Positions 54,440-63,318 of a DNA stretch of 64,000 nucleotides are shown in pieces. This stretch comes from RSA9 sp036381195 (GTDB taxonomy: Bacteria; Gemmatimonadota; Gemmatimonadetes; Longimicrobiales; RSA9), in assembly GCA_036381195.1 (NCBI GenBank), contig DASVDH010000081.1, forward strand, positions 1 to 64,000, written 5' to 3'. Each line of letters begins with the position of its first letter. The first letter of the stretch is position 1. The notes beneath the pieces were generated by a model. It saw only the letters and a program-made list of their open reading frames with translations, was not told the DNA's origin and made no database searches. The position numbers and the translations under genes were made by a program.

Positions 54440-57400
54440 TCACCACCTGCCACGTGTGAGGCGCCACGCCAGCGCGCCGCCCACGGCGAGGCCGGCGCCG
54501 AGCCCGGCCATGGCGGAAGCCGAGGGCGACGTCGGCTCGACCAGCTCCCGCGGCGCGAGCGCGCGCGCGTACGCCTCCGGCGTCCGGCCCGTCGGCGGCC
54601 GCTCGCCCTCCACCGCCATCCGCAGCACCTGGGCGAGGTGGAGCGCGCGGCGGTCCGTGGTCTGGCGGATCTGCTCGCGGCAACTGAACCCGTCCGTGAC
54701 GATGATCGTGTCCTGGCCGGCAGCGCGGACCGCCGGCAACAGCACGCGCTCGCCGGCGCCGATCGAGACGTCGTACTTCTCCGCCTCGAAGCCGAACGAG
54801 CCGGCCATGCCGCAGCAGCCGGAGTCGAGGATCTGGAAATCGAGGCCGATGCGCGGCAGCAGCTCCTGTTCCGCGTCCATGTGCATGATGGCCTTCTGGT
54901 GGCAGTGGCCGTGGACGATGGCGCGGGCGCGGAGCCGTGGCGGCTCGTAGCCCCGCGCCTCGCGGACCAGGAACTCGGCCAGCGTCATCGCTTGCGCGCG
55001 GAGCCGCTGCGCATCCGGGTCGTCGGGAAACAGCTCGTGGAGCTCGTCCCGGAACACGGAGACGCAGCTCGGCTCGAGCCCCACGATCGGCGTGCCGGCG
55101 CGGATCTGCGGCCTGAGCACGTCCATGACGCGGCGGAGCTGGTGCCTGGCCAGGTCCAGCATGCCGAAGTCGTAGAGCGGGCGGCCGCAGCAGAGGAACG
55201 GCCGCGGCACGTCCACGCGGAAGCCGGCATCCTCGAGCACGTCCACTGCCGCCGCGGCGATCTCCGGGTGGAAGTGGTTGTTGAACGTGTCCGGCCAGAG
55301 GATGACCTCGGGCCCGCCACGGACCCGCGTGCCTCGCCGTTTGAACCACGCCGTGAACGTGCGCGGCGCGAGCGTCGGGAACTGCCGCTCGGGCGCCATG
55401 CCGACCGCAGCCTTGGCCAGGCCGCGCAGCCCCGGCGTGCGCGCGGCGAGGTTGGCGAGCCCCGGCGCGAGCGAGGCGGCGCGCACCCACCAGAAGACGA
55501 GGCCGTAGGCGTAGGCGGAGAGCGGGCGCGGGCGGTGCTCGTAGTAGTGCGAGAGGAACTCGGCCTTGTACGTGGCCATGTCCACCCTGACCGGGCACTC
55601 GTGCTTGCACCCCTTGCAGGCGAGGCACAGGTCGAGCGCCTCCTTGACGTTCTGGTCGCGCCACCCGTTCGTGACCGGGTCGCCCTGGAGCATCTCGAAG
55701 AGCAGGCGCGCGCGCCCGCGCGTCGTGTGCTTCTCCTCGCGCAGCACCATGTAGCTCGGGCACATGGTGCCGGTGTCCAGCTTGCGGCACTTGCCGATGC
55801 CCTGGCAGCGCAGCGTTGCGCGGGCAAAGCTTCCCCCGTCGTGCGGGAAGGCGAACGCCGTCTCCGGCCGTGGCGGCTCGTAGTCCGGGCCGAGCCTCAG
55901 GTCCGCGTCCAGTGGCCGCGCGTCCACGACCTTGCCCGGGTTCATCTTCCCGTCCGGGTCCCAGATCGCCTTGAACTCGCGGAAGGCCTGGACCAGCTCG
56001 GGCCCGAACATCTTCGTGAGCAGCTCGCCCCGCGCCTGGCCGTCGCCGTGCTCACCGGAGAGCGAGCCGCCGTAGCCGACGACGAGGTCGGCCGCACGCT
56101 CGACGAACTCGCGGTAGCGCTCGATGCCGCCGCGGCTCTCGAGGTCGAAATCGATGCTGCAATGGACGAGGCCCTGGCCGAAGTGGCCGTAGAGTGACGC
56201 CTGGTAGCCGAACTCGCCCAGGAGGCGCCGGAAGTCGCGGAGGTAATCGCCCACGCGGTCCGGCGGGACCGCCGAGTCCTCCCAGCCAGGCCACGCGGGC
56301 TTCAATCCGGGCACGAGCGCGGTCGCGCCCAGCCCCGCCTCGCGCAGCTCCCACAGCTCGTGCGCCGTGGCGCGGCGGTCGTGGAGGAGCATGGCGGGCG
56401 GGATGCTTTCGCGGCGCAGCTCATCCATGAGCCGATGGGCCCGGTCGCGCGCGTCGGCCAGCGCGTCGCCGCCGAATTCGACGAGCAGGAACCCGCCGCC
56501 GGCGGGGAGCAGCTCGGCGACCTGGCGCTCGAAGCCCTGGACGCGCAGATCGGCAATGAGCCGGTCGTCGAGCCCTTCGATGGCGAGCGGGCGGTGCTCG
56601 CGGACGAGCGGCACGTGGTCGCCCGCCGCCGCGACGTCGGGGAATCCGAGCACGAGCAGCACCCGCTCCGCCGGGTTGGGGATCAGCGTGACCTCCGCCT
56701 CGAGATACGCGACGCACGTGCCCTCGGTGCCCGCGAGCGCGCGCGCCACGTTGAAGCCTTTCTCCGGCAGCAGGTCGTCCAGGTTGTAGCCCGAGACGCG
56801 GCGCGGGATCTTCGGGTAGCGCTCGCGGATGAGGTTCGCGTAGCGGTCCCGCAGCTCGCGGAGGCGGCGGTAGATCTCGGCCGCCGGCCCGCTGCCGCGC
56901 GTGATCGCGTCCAGCTCCGCCTCGCTCGTCGCGCCGACGCGGAGCCGCACCCCGTGGTACGTCACAACCTCGAGCGAGATCAGGTTGTCCGACGTCCTGG
57001 CGCCGGGCCCGTAGAACTCGGCCTGCACGGAGTGGCTGCCGCACGAGTTGTTGGCGATCATGCCGCCCAGCGTGTTCCAGCCGTGCGTGGCGGGGTCGGG
57101 GCCGAACGTCAGCCCGTGCTTCGCGGCCGCGTTCCGCAACGCATCCAGCACGGTGCCGGGCTGGACCCGGGCACGCCGCCGCGCCGGGTCGAGCTCGAGC
57201 ACGGCGCGCAGATACTTCGAGACGTCGATGACCACCGCAGCGTTGACCGTCTGACCGGCGAGCCCGGTACCGCCGCCCCGGAACGCGACCGGCGCGCCGA
57301 ACGCGCGGCACGCCGCGATGGTCTCGACGATGTCGTCGGCCGTCCGCGGGATCACGACGCCGAGCGGCGGGAATCGGTAATTCGACGCATCATCGGCATA

Positions 57401-57568
57401 GAGCCCGCGGTCGCCGTCCGAGAAGCGGACCTCGCCTCCGATCCGGTCGCGGAGCGCGCGCGCCAGCGCGCGGCCATCCCTGCGCGCGGGCGCCGCCACC
57501 GCGGGCAGGATGCGGGGCGGGCGTCGTGCCGGGCTCACGAGCCCGACCGGTTGCTCACGGGACTTCAT
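54440..57568 (-). CDS. FAD/Fe-S dehydrogenase (GlcD-GlcF-like fusion, D-2-hydroxyacid type)
   Basis: A 1042-residue flavo-iron-sulfur protein oxidising a 2-hydroxyacid such as D-lactate or glycolate and passing electrons to quinone. The FAD-binding PCMH domain occupies about residues 40-260 (VVIPRTADDIVETIAACRA, RGGGTGLAGQTVNAAVVIDV, GGMIANNSCGSHS), followed by the FAD-oxidase C domain. Two 4Fe-4S clusters lie near the middle (GIGKCRK with TMCPSY, and CLACKGCKHECPVRV). Two CCG domains follow (FLCCGRPLYDFGML and DSGCCGMAGSFGFE). A C-terminal membrane helix (AMAGLGAGLAVGGALAW) anchors it. The ATG at 57568 has AGGAG upstream. Third in the operon, 67 bases after the TPP enzyme. Confidence 0.9.
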   Translation of the reverse strand: MKSREQPVGLVSPARRPPRILPAVAAPARRDGRALARALRDRIGGEVRFSDGDRGLYADDASNYRFPPLGVVIPRTADDIVETIAACRAFGAPVAFRGGGTGLAGQTVNAAVVIDVSKYLRAVLELDPARRRARVQPGTVLDALRNAAAKHGLTFGPDPATHGWNTLGGMIANNSCGSHSVQAEFYGPGARTSDNLISLEVVTYHGVRLRVGATSEAELDAITRGSGPAAEIYRRLRELRDRYANLIRERYPKIPRRVSGYNLDDLLPEKGFNVARALAGTEGTCVAYLEAEVTLIPNPAERVLLVLGFPDVAAAGDHVPLVREHRPLAIEGLDDRLIADLRVQGFERQVAELLPAGGGFLLVEFGGDALADARDRAHRLMDELRRESIPPAMLLHDRRATAHELWELREAGLGATALVPGLKPAWPGWEDSAVPPDRVGDYLRDFRRLLGEFGYQASLYGHFGQGLVHCSIDFDLESRGGIERYREFVERAADLVVGYGGSLSGEHGDGQARGELLTKMFGPELVQAFREFKAIWDPDGKMNPGKVVDARPLDADLRLGPDYEPPRPETAFAFPHDGGSFARATLRCQGIGKCRKLDTGTMCPSYMVLREEKHTTRGRARLLFEMLQGDPVTNGWRDQNVKEALDLCLACKGCKHECPVRVDMATYKAEFLSHYYEHRPRPLSAYAYGLVFWWVRAASLAPGLANLAARTPGLRGLAKAAVGMAPERQFPTLAPRTFTAWFKRRGTRVRGGPEVILWPDTFNNHFHPEIAAAAVDVLEDAGFRVDVPRPFLCCGRPLYDFGMLDLARHQLRRVMDVLRPQIRAGTPIVGLEPSCVSVFRDELHELFPDDPDAQRLRAQAMTLAEFLVREARGYEPPRLRARAIVHGHCHQKAIMHMDAEQELLPRIGLDFQILDSGCCGMAGSFGFEAEKYDVSIGAGERVLLPAVRAAGQDTIIVTDGFSCREQIRQTTDRRALHLAQVLRMAVEGERPPTGRTPEAYARALAPRELVEPTSPSASAMAGLGAGLAVGGALAWRLTRGRW

Positions 57569-57635
57569 TCGATCCGCTCCTGCCGCCGTGCGCCCGCGCC
57601 CGCCGCGGCGGGGAGTGCGGGCTCCGGCGGCGCGC

Positions 57636-59438
57636 CTATTCCTCGACTCGTCCGCGGCCGGGCACGTAGCTCTCGACAGCGTCGCGCGCAGACCGCTTGA
57701 TCATGCGCCAGCGGCGCGCATCCCCCTTCACGATGGATGCCGTGAAGTTCCTGGCCTGCTTGAGCGTGATGTGCGGGGGCAGCGGCGGGACCTCGGGGTC
57801 CGTGTGCGCGTCCACGACGACGGGCCGGTCGGCGGCCAGCGCGGCCTCCCAGCCGGGGATGATGTCTTCGGGCTTCTCCATCAGTACGCCGCGCAGGCCG
57901 AGCTGCTCGGCGAACCGCGCGTAGGACATCGCCGGCACCTCCTGCGAGGCCTCGAACCGCGGATCGCCCGCGAGCACACGCTGCTCCCACGTGACCTGGT
58001 TCAGGTCGCGGTTGTTCAGCACGAGGATGACCAGCCGCGGGTCCTGCCACCGGCTCCAGTATGCGGCGATGCTGATCAGCTCGTTGATCCCGTTCATCTG
58101 CATCGCCCCGTCTCCCACGCAGGCGACCACCGGCCGGTCCGGGTGCGCGAACTTCGCCGCGATCGCGTACGGCACGCCCGGGCCCATCGTCGCGAGGTTG
58201 CCGGAGAGAGAGGCCATCATGCCGCGGCGGATCTTGAGGTCGCGCGCCCACCAGTTGGCGGAGGAACCCGAGTCGGAGGTCAGGATGCAGCGGTCCGGCA
58301 GCCGCGGGGACAGCTCCCAGAAGACGCGCTGCGGGTTGATCGGCTCCGCGTCGTTCATGGCGCGGTGCTCGAGCACGTCCCACCACTTCCTGACCTCTTT
58401 CTCGATCTTCTCGCGCCAGGAGCGATCCGTCTTGCGCCGGAGCATGGGGATGAGGAGCCGGAGGGTCTCGCGGCTGTCACCGCAGAGCGGCACGTCCACC
58501 GGATAGCGGAGCGCGAGCATTCGCGGCTCGATGTCGATCTGGACCGCCTTCGCGGCGCCCTCCTTCGGCAGGAACTCGGCGTACGGGAAGCTCGTGCCGA
58601 CCATGAGCAGCGTGTCGCAGTCCATCATCAGGTCCCAGCTCGGCTTGGTGCCGAGCAGGCCGATGGCGCCCGTGACGTACGGCAGGTCGTCCGGCAGCAC
58701 CGCCTTGCCGAGGAGCGCCTTGGCCACGCCGGCGCCAAGCAGCTCCGCGGTTTCTTCGACCTCGTCCGCCGCGTGCAGCGCGCCCGCGCCCACGAGCATC
58801 GCGACCTTCTTGCCCTCGTTCAGGATGTTCGCCGCGCGGCGGAGGTCCTCATCCTTCGGGATCACCCGCGGCTCGGACCAGGCGATGCCGGTGAAGGTGG
58901 CGCCGTGCACGCGCGGCGGCTCCTCGACCGCGTCCATCTCCTGGACGTCGTTCGGGAAGATGATGCAGGTGACCGTGCGCTCCGCCTTCGCGATGCGGAG
59001 CGCGCGGTCCACGAGCGTGCGGGCCTGGGACGGCGTGGTGCAGAGCTGGACGTACTCGGATGCCACGTCCTTGAAGAGGGTCGTGAGGTCGACCTCCTGC
59101 TGGAAATCGCCGCCGAGCGCGAACGTGGCGGACTGCCCCACGATCGCGACCACCGGCTGGTGGTCCATCTTCGCGTCATAGAGCCCGTTCAGGAGATGGA
59201 TCGCGCCCGGCCCCGACGTCGCCATGCACACGCCGACCTCGCCCGTGAACTTCGCGTGCGCGCACGCCATGAACGCCGACATCTCCTCGTGCCGGACCTG
59301 GATGAATTCCATCCGGTCGCTGGCCCGATCCAGCGCGCCGAGGAAGCCGTTGATGCCGTCGCCGGGATAGCCGTAGATGCGGCGGACCCCCCAATCGTGC
59401 AGGCGCTGGACGACGTAGTCGCCGACGGTGTGGGCCAT
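57636..59438 (-). CDS. Thiamine-diphosphate enzyme, PoxB-like pyruvate oxidase/dehydrogenase type
   Basis: A 600-residue TPP-dependent enzyme of the acetolactate synthase/pyruvate oxidase superfamily. The N-terminal Pyr domain (GDYVVQRLHDWGVRRIYGYP) includes the activating Glu in VRHEEMSAFMACAHAKFTG. A central nucleotide-binding-like domain follows, and the C-terminal PP domain has the metal-binding GDGAMQMNGINELISIAA and LVILVLNNRD. It resembles quinone-dependent pyruvate dehydrogenase (PoxB), but the C-terminal lipid-binding peptide is not evident. Pyruvate to acetate with electrons to quinone is the likeliest reaction; another 2-keto acid is possible. GGAGA precedes the ATG. It follows the molybdopterin gene by 33 bases. 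Confidence 0.88.
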   Translation of the reverse strand: MAHTVGDYVVQRLHDWGVRRIYGYPGDGINGFLGALDRASDRMEFIQVRHEEMSAFMACAHAKFTGEVGVCMATSGPGAIHLLNGLYDAKMDHQPVVAIVGQSATFALGGDFQQEVDLTTLFKDVASEYVQLCTTPSQARTLVDRALRIAKAERTVTCIIFPNDVQEMDAVEEPPRVHGATFTGIAWSEPRVIPKDEDLRRAANILNEGKKVAMLVGAGALHAADEVEETAELLGAGVAKALLGKAVLPDDLPYVTGAIGLLGTKPSWDLMMDCDTLLMVGTSFPYAEFLPKEGAAKAVQIDIEPRMLALRYPVDVPLCGDSRETLRLLIPMLRRKTDRSWREKIEKEVRKWWDVLEHRAMNDAEPINPQRVFWELSPRLPDRCILTSDSGSSANWWARDLKIRRGMMASLSGNLATMGPGVPYAIAAKFAHPDRPVVACVGDGAMQMNGINELISIAAYWSRWQDPRLVILVLNNRDLNQVTWEQRVLAGDPRFEASQEVPAMSYARFAEQLGLRGVLMEKPEDIIPGWEAALAADRPVVVDAHTDPEVPPLPPHITLKQARNFTASIVKGDARRWRMIKRSARDAVESYVPGRGRVEE

Positions 59439-59471
59439 GAGGGCGGTCTCCTGCAGTTCGAGTCGTGGACC

Positions 59472-61064
59472 TCAAAACATCATGCGCTCGCTGTCGAGGC
59501 CGGTGGCGCCGCTCGGCCGCACCGGCGACGGCGTCGCGACCTGCGGCGTGCCGTCGCCCTCGAAGCAGCGCACGGTGAACGTGTGCTCGCCTTCCTGGAA
59601 GGGCCACTCGAAGCGCCACAGGACCCAGGTGAGCCCGGAGAGCGGCGTGCGCAGCCGCGCGTCCTGCCAGTCCCCGTCGTCCACCCGCACCTGCACCCTC
59701 GAGATGGCACGGGCTCCCGCATGCGCGATGCCACCGATCGGGATCAGCGTCCCACGATCGGCGCGGATGGCCATCATGTCCATGCCGATGACATCGATCA
59801 CCGCGGTGGCCTTCATGCGTGCCACGGCATCCCAACCCCGCTGCACCCAGTAGCCCCGCTCGTCGTGGTCGATCAGCTCGATGGACTCGATCCACTTGGG
59901 CTGCTTCATCCCGTACCGGTCCGGGATGTAGATGCGGAGCGGAAAGCCGTGCTCCGGAAGCAGCGGCAGGCCATCCCAGGCATACGTGAGCATGATGCGT
60001 GGGTCGGCGCGGACGGCGTCGAGCGGCAGCGTCTCGTGGAAGCCGTCCACCGAGCGGATCCGCAGGTGCGTCGCATTCGGCTGCGGCTCGGCGTCGGCGA
60101 GGACGCGCTGGAGGGCGACCCCCGTCCAGCGTGTGGTGCCGATGAGGTCGCCGCCGACCGGGTTCGAGATGCACGAGAGCGTGATGAACTGATGCATCGG
60201 CTCGTAGCCGTCACGCAGGTCGGCCAGGCTGAGCTCCGCGGGGCGGGCGACGAGCCCGCCGATGCGCAACCGCCAGTCCTCCTCGCGGACCACCGGCGCG
60301 CGCGTGTTGATGTCGATGCGGTAGTGCTGCTCGAGCGGCGTCAGCTCGGGGCGCGTGCCCTGGACCGGCTGCACGGGGTCCCCGGCGTTGGGCAGCGGAT
60401 GCGTCCGGGACCACGTGGCCGCCAGCCGGGCGCGCCGCCTTCCGGCGCCGATCTGGTCCACGAGCACTGCTCCTACCAGCGTGATCACGGCTACGGCGCC
60501 GCCCAGCCGGATGAGGAAGGTGCGGCGATCGAGCGTCTCGACCGCCATACGGCCAGCGCCCGGCCGCCGAGCGCTGACCCGGTCATGGCTCCAGCCCAGG
60601 AGCGCGCCCCAGCCGAGAAAGGCGACGATGCTCCAGAGCGCGCCCGCGATCGGCGCTGCGGTTGCGGCCGGGCCGGCGCCGAGCAGCGCGGCGGCGCCGC
60701 CGGCGAGGGCCCCGAGGACGAGCCCCGCGACGATCCCGGACCAGCGCGTGCGTCGGAGCACGGCGAAGAGAACGCCGCCGGCGAGGACCAGCGCGAGGAA
60801 GAGGCCGGTGATCGCCAGACCCTGCTCGGCGGCTTTCGCCGCGGCCGACGTGTCCGCGACGTCGACACGGCGGATCACGGCCACCATGGTGTCGATGCCG
60901 AGCGTCACGAGTCCGCCGGGAAGCCGCCGGGCCAGCCAGTCGAACAGGTCGAACGCGGCGAACGGCAGGCCGAGAAGCTGCTGGGCGAGATAGAGGATCG
61001 TGAGCAGCGGCGCGGCGAGGAGGGCGCCGATGGCCGCGCCCATTGGGAATCCCGGTCTGCGCAT
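59472..61064 (-). CDS. Membrane-anchored molybdopterin-dependent oxidoreductase (sulfite-oxidase family)
   Basis: A 530-residue protein. The first 170 residues hold four hydrophobic helices (PMGAAIGALLAAPLLTILYL, LAITGLFLALVLAGGVLFA, GIVAGLVLGALAGGAAALL and a fourth near IVAFLGWGALLGW). A single-helix linker (FLIRLGGAVAVITLVGAVLV) leads to the periplasmic sulfite-oxidase-type Moco domain. The molybdenum ligand is Cys298 in FITLSCISNPVGGDLIG. The domain continues with WTGVALQRVL and PLRIYIPDRYGMKQPKWIE and ends with a dimerisation Ig-like domain. The substrate is unknown; a sulfoxide or sulfite reductase/oxidase role is possible. It is the first gene of the leftward operon, divergent from the debranching enzyme, with an 82-base promoter gap. 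The start has a weak ribosome site. Confidence 0.88.
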   Translation of the reverse strand: MRRPGFPMGAAIGALLAAPLLTILYLAQQLLGLPFAAFDLFDWLARRLPGGLVTLGIDTMVAVIRRVDVADTSAAAKAAEQGLAITGLFLALVLAGGVLFAVLRRTRWSGIVAGLVLGALAGGAAALLGAGPAATAAPIAGALWSIVAFLGWGALLGWSHDRVSARRPGAGRMAVETLDRRTFLIRLGGAVAVITLVGAVLVDQIGAGRRRARLAATWSRTHPLPNAGDPVQPVQGTRPELTPLEQHYRIDINTRAPVVREEDWRLRIGGLVARPAELSLADLRDGYEPMHQFITLSCISNPVGGDLIGTTRWTGVALQRVLADAEPQPNATHLRIRSVDGFHETLPLDAVRADPRIMLTYAWDGLPLLPEHGFPLRIYIPDRYGMKQPKWIESIELIDHDERGYWVQRGWDAVARMKATAVIDVIGMDMMAIRADRGTLIPIGGIAHAGARAISRVQVRVDDGDWQDARLRTPLSGLTWVLWRFEWPFQEGEHTFTVRCFEGDGTPQVATPSPVRPSGATGLDSERMMF

Positions 61065-61146
61065 CGATCGATCTCGTGCTGGCCCCGTGATGCCGACGGC
61101 TGCGGCGGCGCGGGGGATGCAATGGTCGTGCGAGCGGAGGTGACCC

Positions 61147-63246
61147 ATGGCCGTCATGATCAACGAAGGGACCACCTTCCTCATCAGCGACGATCTGGGT
61201 GATGTCCCGGAGGAGGGGGCGTTCGGCCTCTTCTCGGAGGATACGCGCTTCCTCTGCCTGTACCGGCTGCTGCTGGATGGCCAGCCGCCGGTGCTCCTCT
61301 CTACGCAGTCCGTGGATTACTTCGCGGCCAAGCACTTCCTGACGAATCCGATGCTGACCCGCGTGCCGGCGAGCACGATCGGACTGGTTCGCAGCCGGAT
61401 CGTCGGCCGCGGCATGCGGGAGGAGGTGAGGCTCACGAACTATGGCGACTGCGAGGCCCGCTTCACGCTCGAGCTCCGCTTCGCGGCCGACTTCGCGTCC
61501 ATCTTCGACGTGAAGGCGCAGGCCATGTCGGGCCTGGCGGCGTCGCGTCACGCGGGCGCGTTGGCACCGGCCGTGTGCGACGGCGGCAGGACGCAGCGCT
61601 TCAGCATGAACCGGGGCGAGTTGGAGCGCGAGTTGCTCGTGACCCTTCCGCCCGCCGACGAGTCGGGCCCTGGCTGGTGCCGCTTCCGGATGCGGCTCAC
61701 CGCCGGCACACACCGGACGCTCGCGATCGAGTTCGACCCCGCGAGCTACGCGGCCGAGATGCGCGGACGCATGCGTGACCGGGGGCTCGGGCTGATGCCG
61801 CGCGGCGACCGGGACCGCGAGCACGCGCACATGATGGGGATGGTCGGGGAAGCGCCCGCGCTGCATACGCGCTCCTTCACCCTGAGGCGCGCATACGACC
61901 GGAGCGTCGAGGACTTCGCGGCGCTGCGCGTGCGGGGCGCCGCGATCGCGGGTGGAGCGCCCATCATCGCCGCCGGCGTCCCGTGGTACATGGCGCTGTT
62001 CGGCCGCGACTCGCTGATCGCAGCCTACCAGACGCTGGCCTTCATGCCCGAGCTCGCGCACGGCACGCTGCGTGCGCTGGCGGAGCTGCAGGGCACGGAG
62101 GTCGACCGCGACCGTGCCGAAGAGCCCGGCAAGATCCTGCACGAGCACCGCTTCGGACCGCTCGCCGGCATGCAGCGGCCGATCGCCCACTTCCCGTACT
62201 ACGGCACGGTGGACGCGACACCGCTCTTCCTCATGATGCTCACAGCCGTTTGCCGGCTCGAGGGCGACGTCGGCCTCGCGCGCGAGCTCCTCGACCATGC
62301 CTGGCGAGCCGTCGAGTGGATGGAACGGTACGGCGACCTCGATGGCGACGGCTATCTGGAGTACGGCTGCGGCGGAGAGAGCGGCCTGGCCAACCAGGGC
62401 TGGAAGGACTCCGGCGACTCGGTGCGCTTCCGGGATGGCAGCCTGGCGCGGCCGCCGATCGCGCTGTGCGAGGTGCAGGGATACGCGTACGCCGCGCGCT
62501 GCAGCATGGCGGACATCCTGGATGCACTGGGCGAGCGTGGCGAGGCGCGGCGGCTGCGGGCCGACGCCAGCCGGCTGGGACGGCGGTTCAACCGCGATTT
62601 CTGGATCCCTGAGCGCGCCTACTACGCGGAGGCCCTGGACGGCGACAAGCGACGCGTCGACTCACTCACATCGAACGCCGGGCACCTGCTCTGGACCGGG
62701 ATCGCGGAGCCCGCCAAGGCGCGGCAGTCCGCCGACAGGCTGCTCGACCAGGACCTGTTTTCCGGCTGGGGCATCCGGACCATGGGGCGCGGCGAGGGCG
62801 GGTACAGCCCCATCTCGTACCACAACGGCTCGATCTGGCCCCACGACAACGGCCTGATCGTCGCTGGCCTGGCCCGTTACGGGTTGATCGAACACGCCAG
62901 CCGCATCGCGGCCGGGCTGCTGGAGGCGCTGTCCCACTCGCCCGACCATCGCCTGCCGGAGCTGTTCGCGGGGTTCGGCAAGGACGAGGCCCACGCACCC
63001 GTGCAGTACCCCAGCGCCTGCCGGCCTCAGGCCTGGGCGTCCGGAACCGTCTTCCTCCTGCTCACGGCGATGGCGGGGCTCGACTTCATGGACGAGGATC
63101 CGCTCCGGAGACGGCCATTCCTGCCGCGGGGCGTGGACGGCTTCCGGCTCGATGGGCTGCGTATCGGGGGCCGGCGAGTCCGCATCGAGGTCGCCCGGTC
63201 CGGCTCGGGCGCGGTTTCACGCCGCATCGAGCCGGCCTCGGGGTAG
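61147..63246 (+). CDS. Amylo-alpha-1,6-glucosidase (glycogen-debranching type)
   Basis: A 699-residue cytoplasmic enzyme of the bacterial amylo-alpha-1,6-glucosidase group, removing alpha-1,6-linked glucose. The N-terminal GDE_N_bis domain covers about residues 8-200 (INEGTTFLISDDLGDVPEEG, LFSEDTRFLCLYRLLLDG). The (alpha/alpha)6 barrel starts GVPWYMALFGRDSLIAAYQT, then EEPGKILHEHRFG, DATPLFLMMLTAVCRLEGD, NQGWKDSGDSVRFRDGS and GYSPISYHNGSIWPHDNGLI, all standard for this group. It opens with GGAGGTGACCCATG, a strong ribosome site. It is divergent from the seven-gene operon and together with GH15, GH97 and GH13 completes an alpha-glucan breakdown set. It may itself act on storage glycogen. Confidence 0.9.
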   Translation: MAVMINEGTTFLISDDLGDVPEEGAFGLFSEDTRFLCLYRLLLDGQPPVLLSTQSVDYFAAKHFLTNPMLTRVPASTIGLVRSRIVGRGMREEVRLTNYGDCEARFTLELRFAADFASIFDVKAQAMSGLAASRHAGALAPAVCDGGRTQRFSMNRGELERELLVTLPPADESGPGWCRFRMRLTAGTHRTLAIEFDPASYAAEMRGRMRDRGLGLMPRGDRDREHAHMMGMVGEAPALHTRSFTLRRAYDRSVEDFAALRVRGAAIAGGAPIIAAGVPWYMALFGRDSLIAAYQTLAFMPELAHGTLRALAELQGTEVDRDRAEEPGKILHEHRFGPLAGMQRPIAHFPYYGTVDATPLFLMMLTAVCRLEGDVGLARELLDHAWRAVEWMERYGDLDGDGYLEYGCGGESGLANQGWKDSGDSVRFRDGSLARPPIALCEVQGYAYAARCSMADILDALGERGEARRLRADASRLGRRFNRDFWIPERAYYAEALDGDKRRVDSLTSNAGHLLWTGIAEPAKARQSADRLLDQDLFSGWGIRTMGRGEGGYSPISYHNGSIWPHDNGLIVAGLARYGLIEHASRIAAGLLEALSHSPDHRLPELFAGFGKDEAHAPVQYPSACRPQAWASGTVFLLLTAMAGLDFMDEDPLRRRPFLPRGVDGFRLDGLRIGGRRVRIEVARSGSGAVSRRIEPASG

Positions 63247-63318
63247 CCGGCCGGCGTCCGCGCGCGGGCCCGCTCGCGCCGAGCGCCGCACCCCCCGTGA
63301 CCGGGATCCGGCCGGCGG

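Noticed and set aside
57510..61202. 1230-codon plus-strand open frame across three operon genes
   Set aside because: Antisense to the TPP and molybdopterin genes, which have intact catalytic motifs; no domain visible in the frame.
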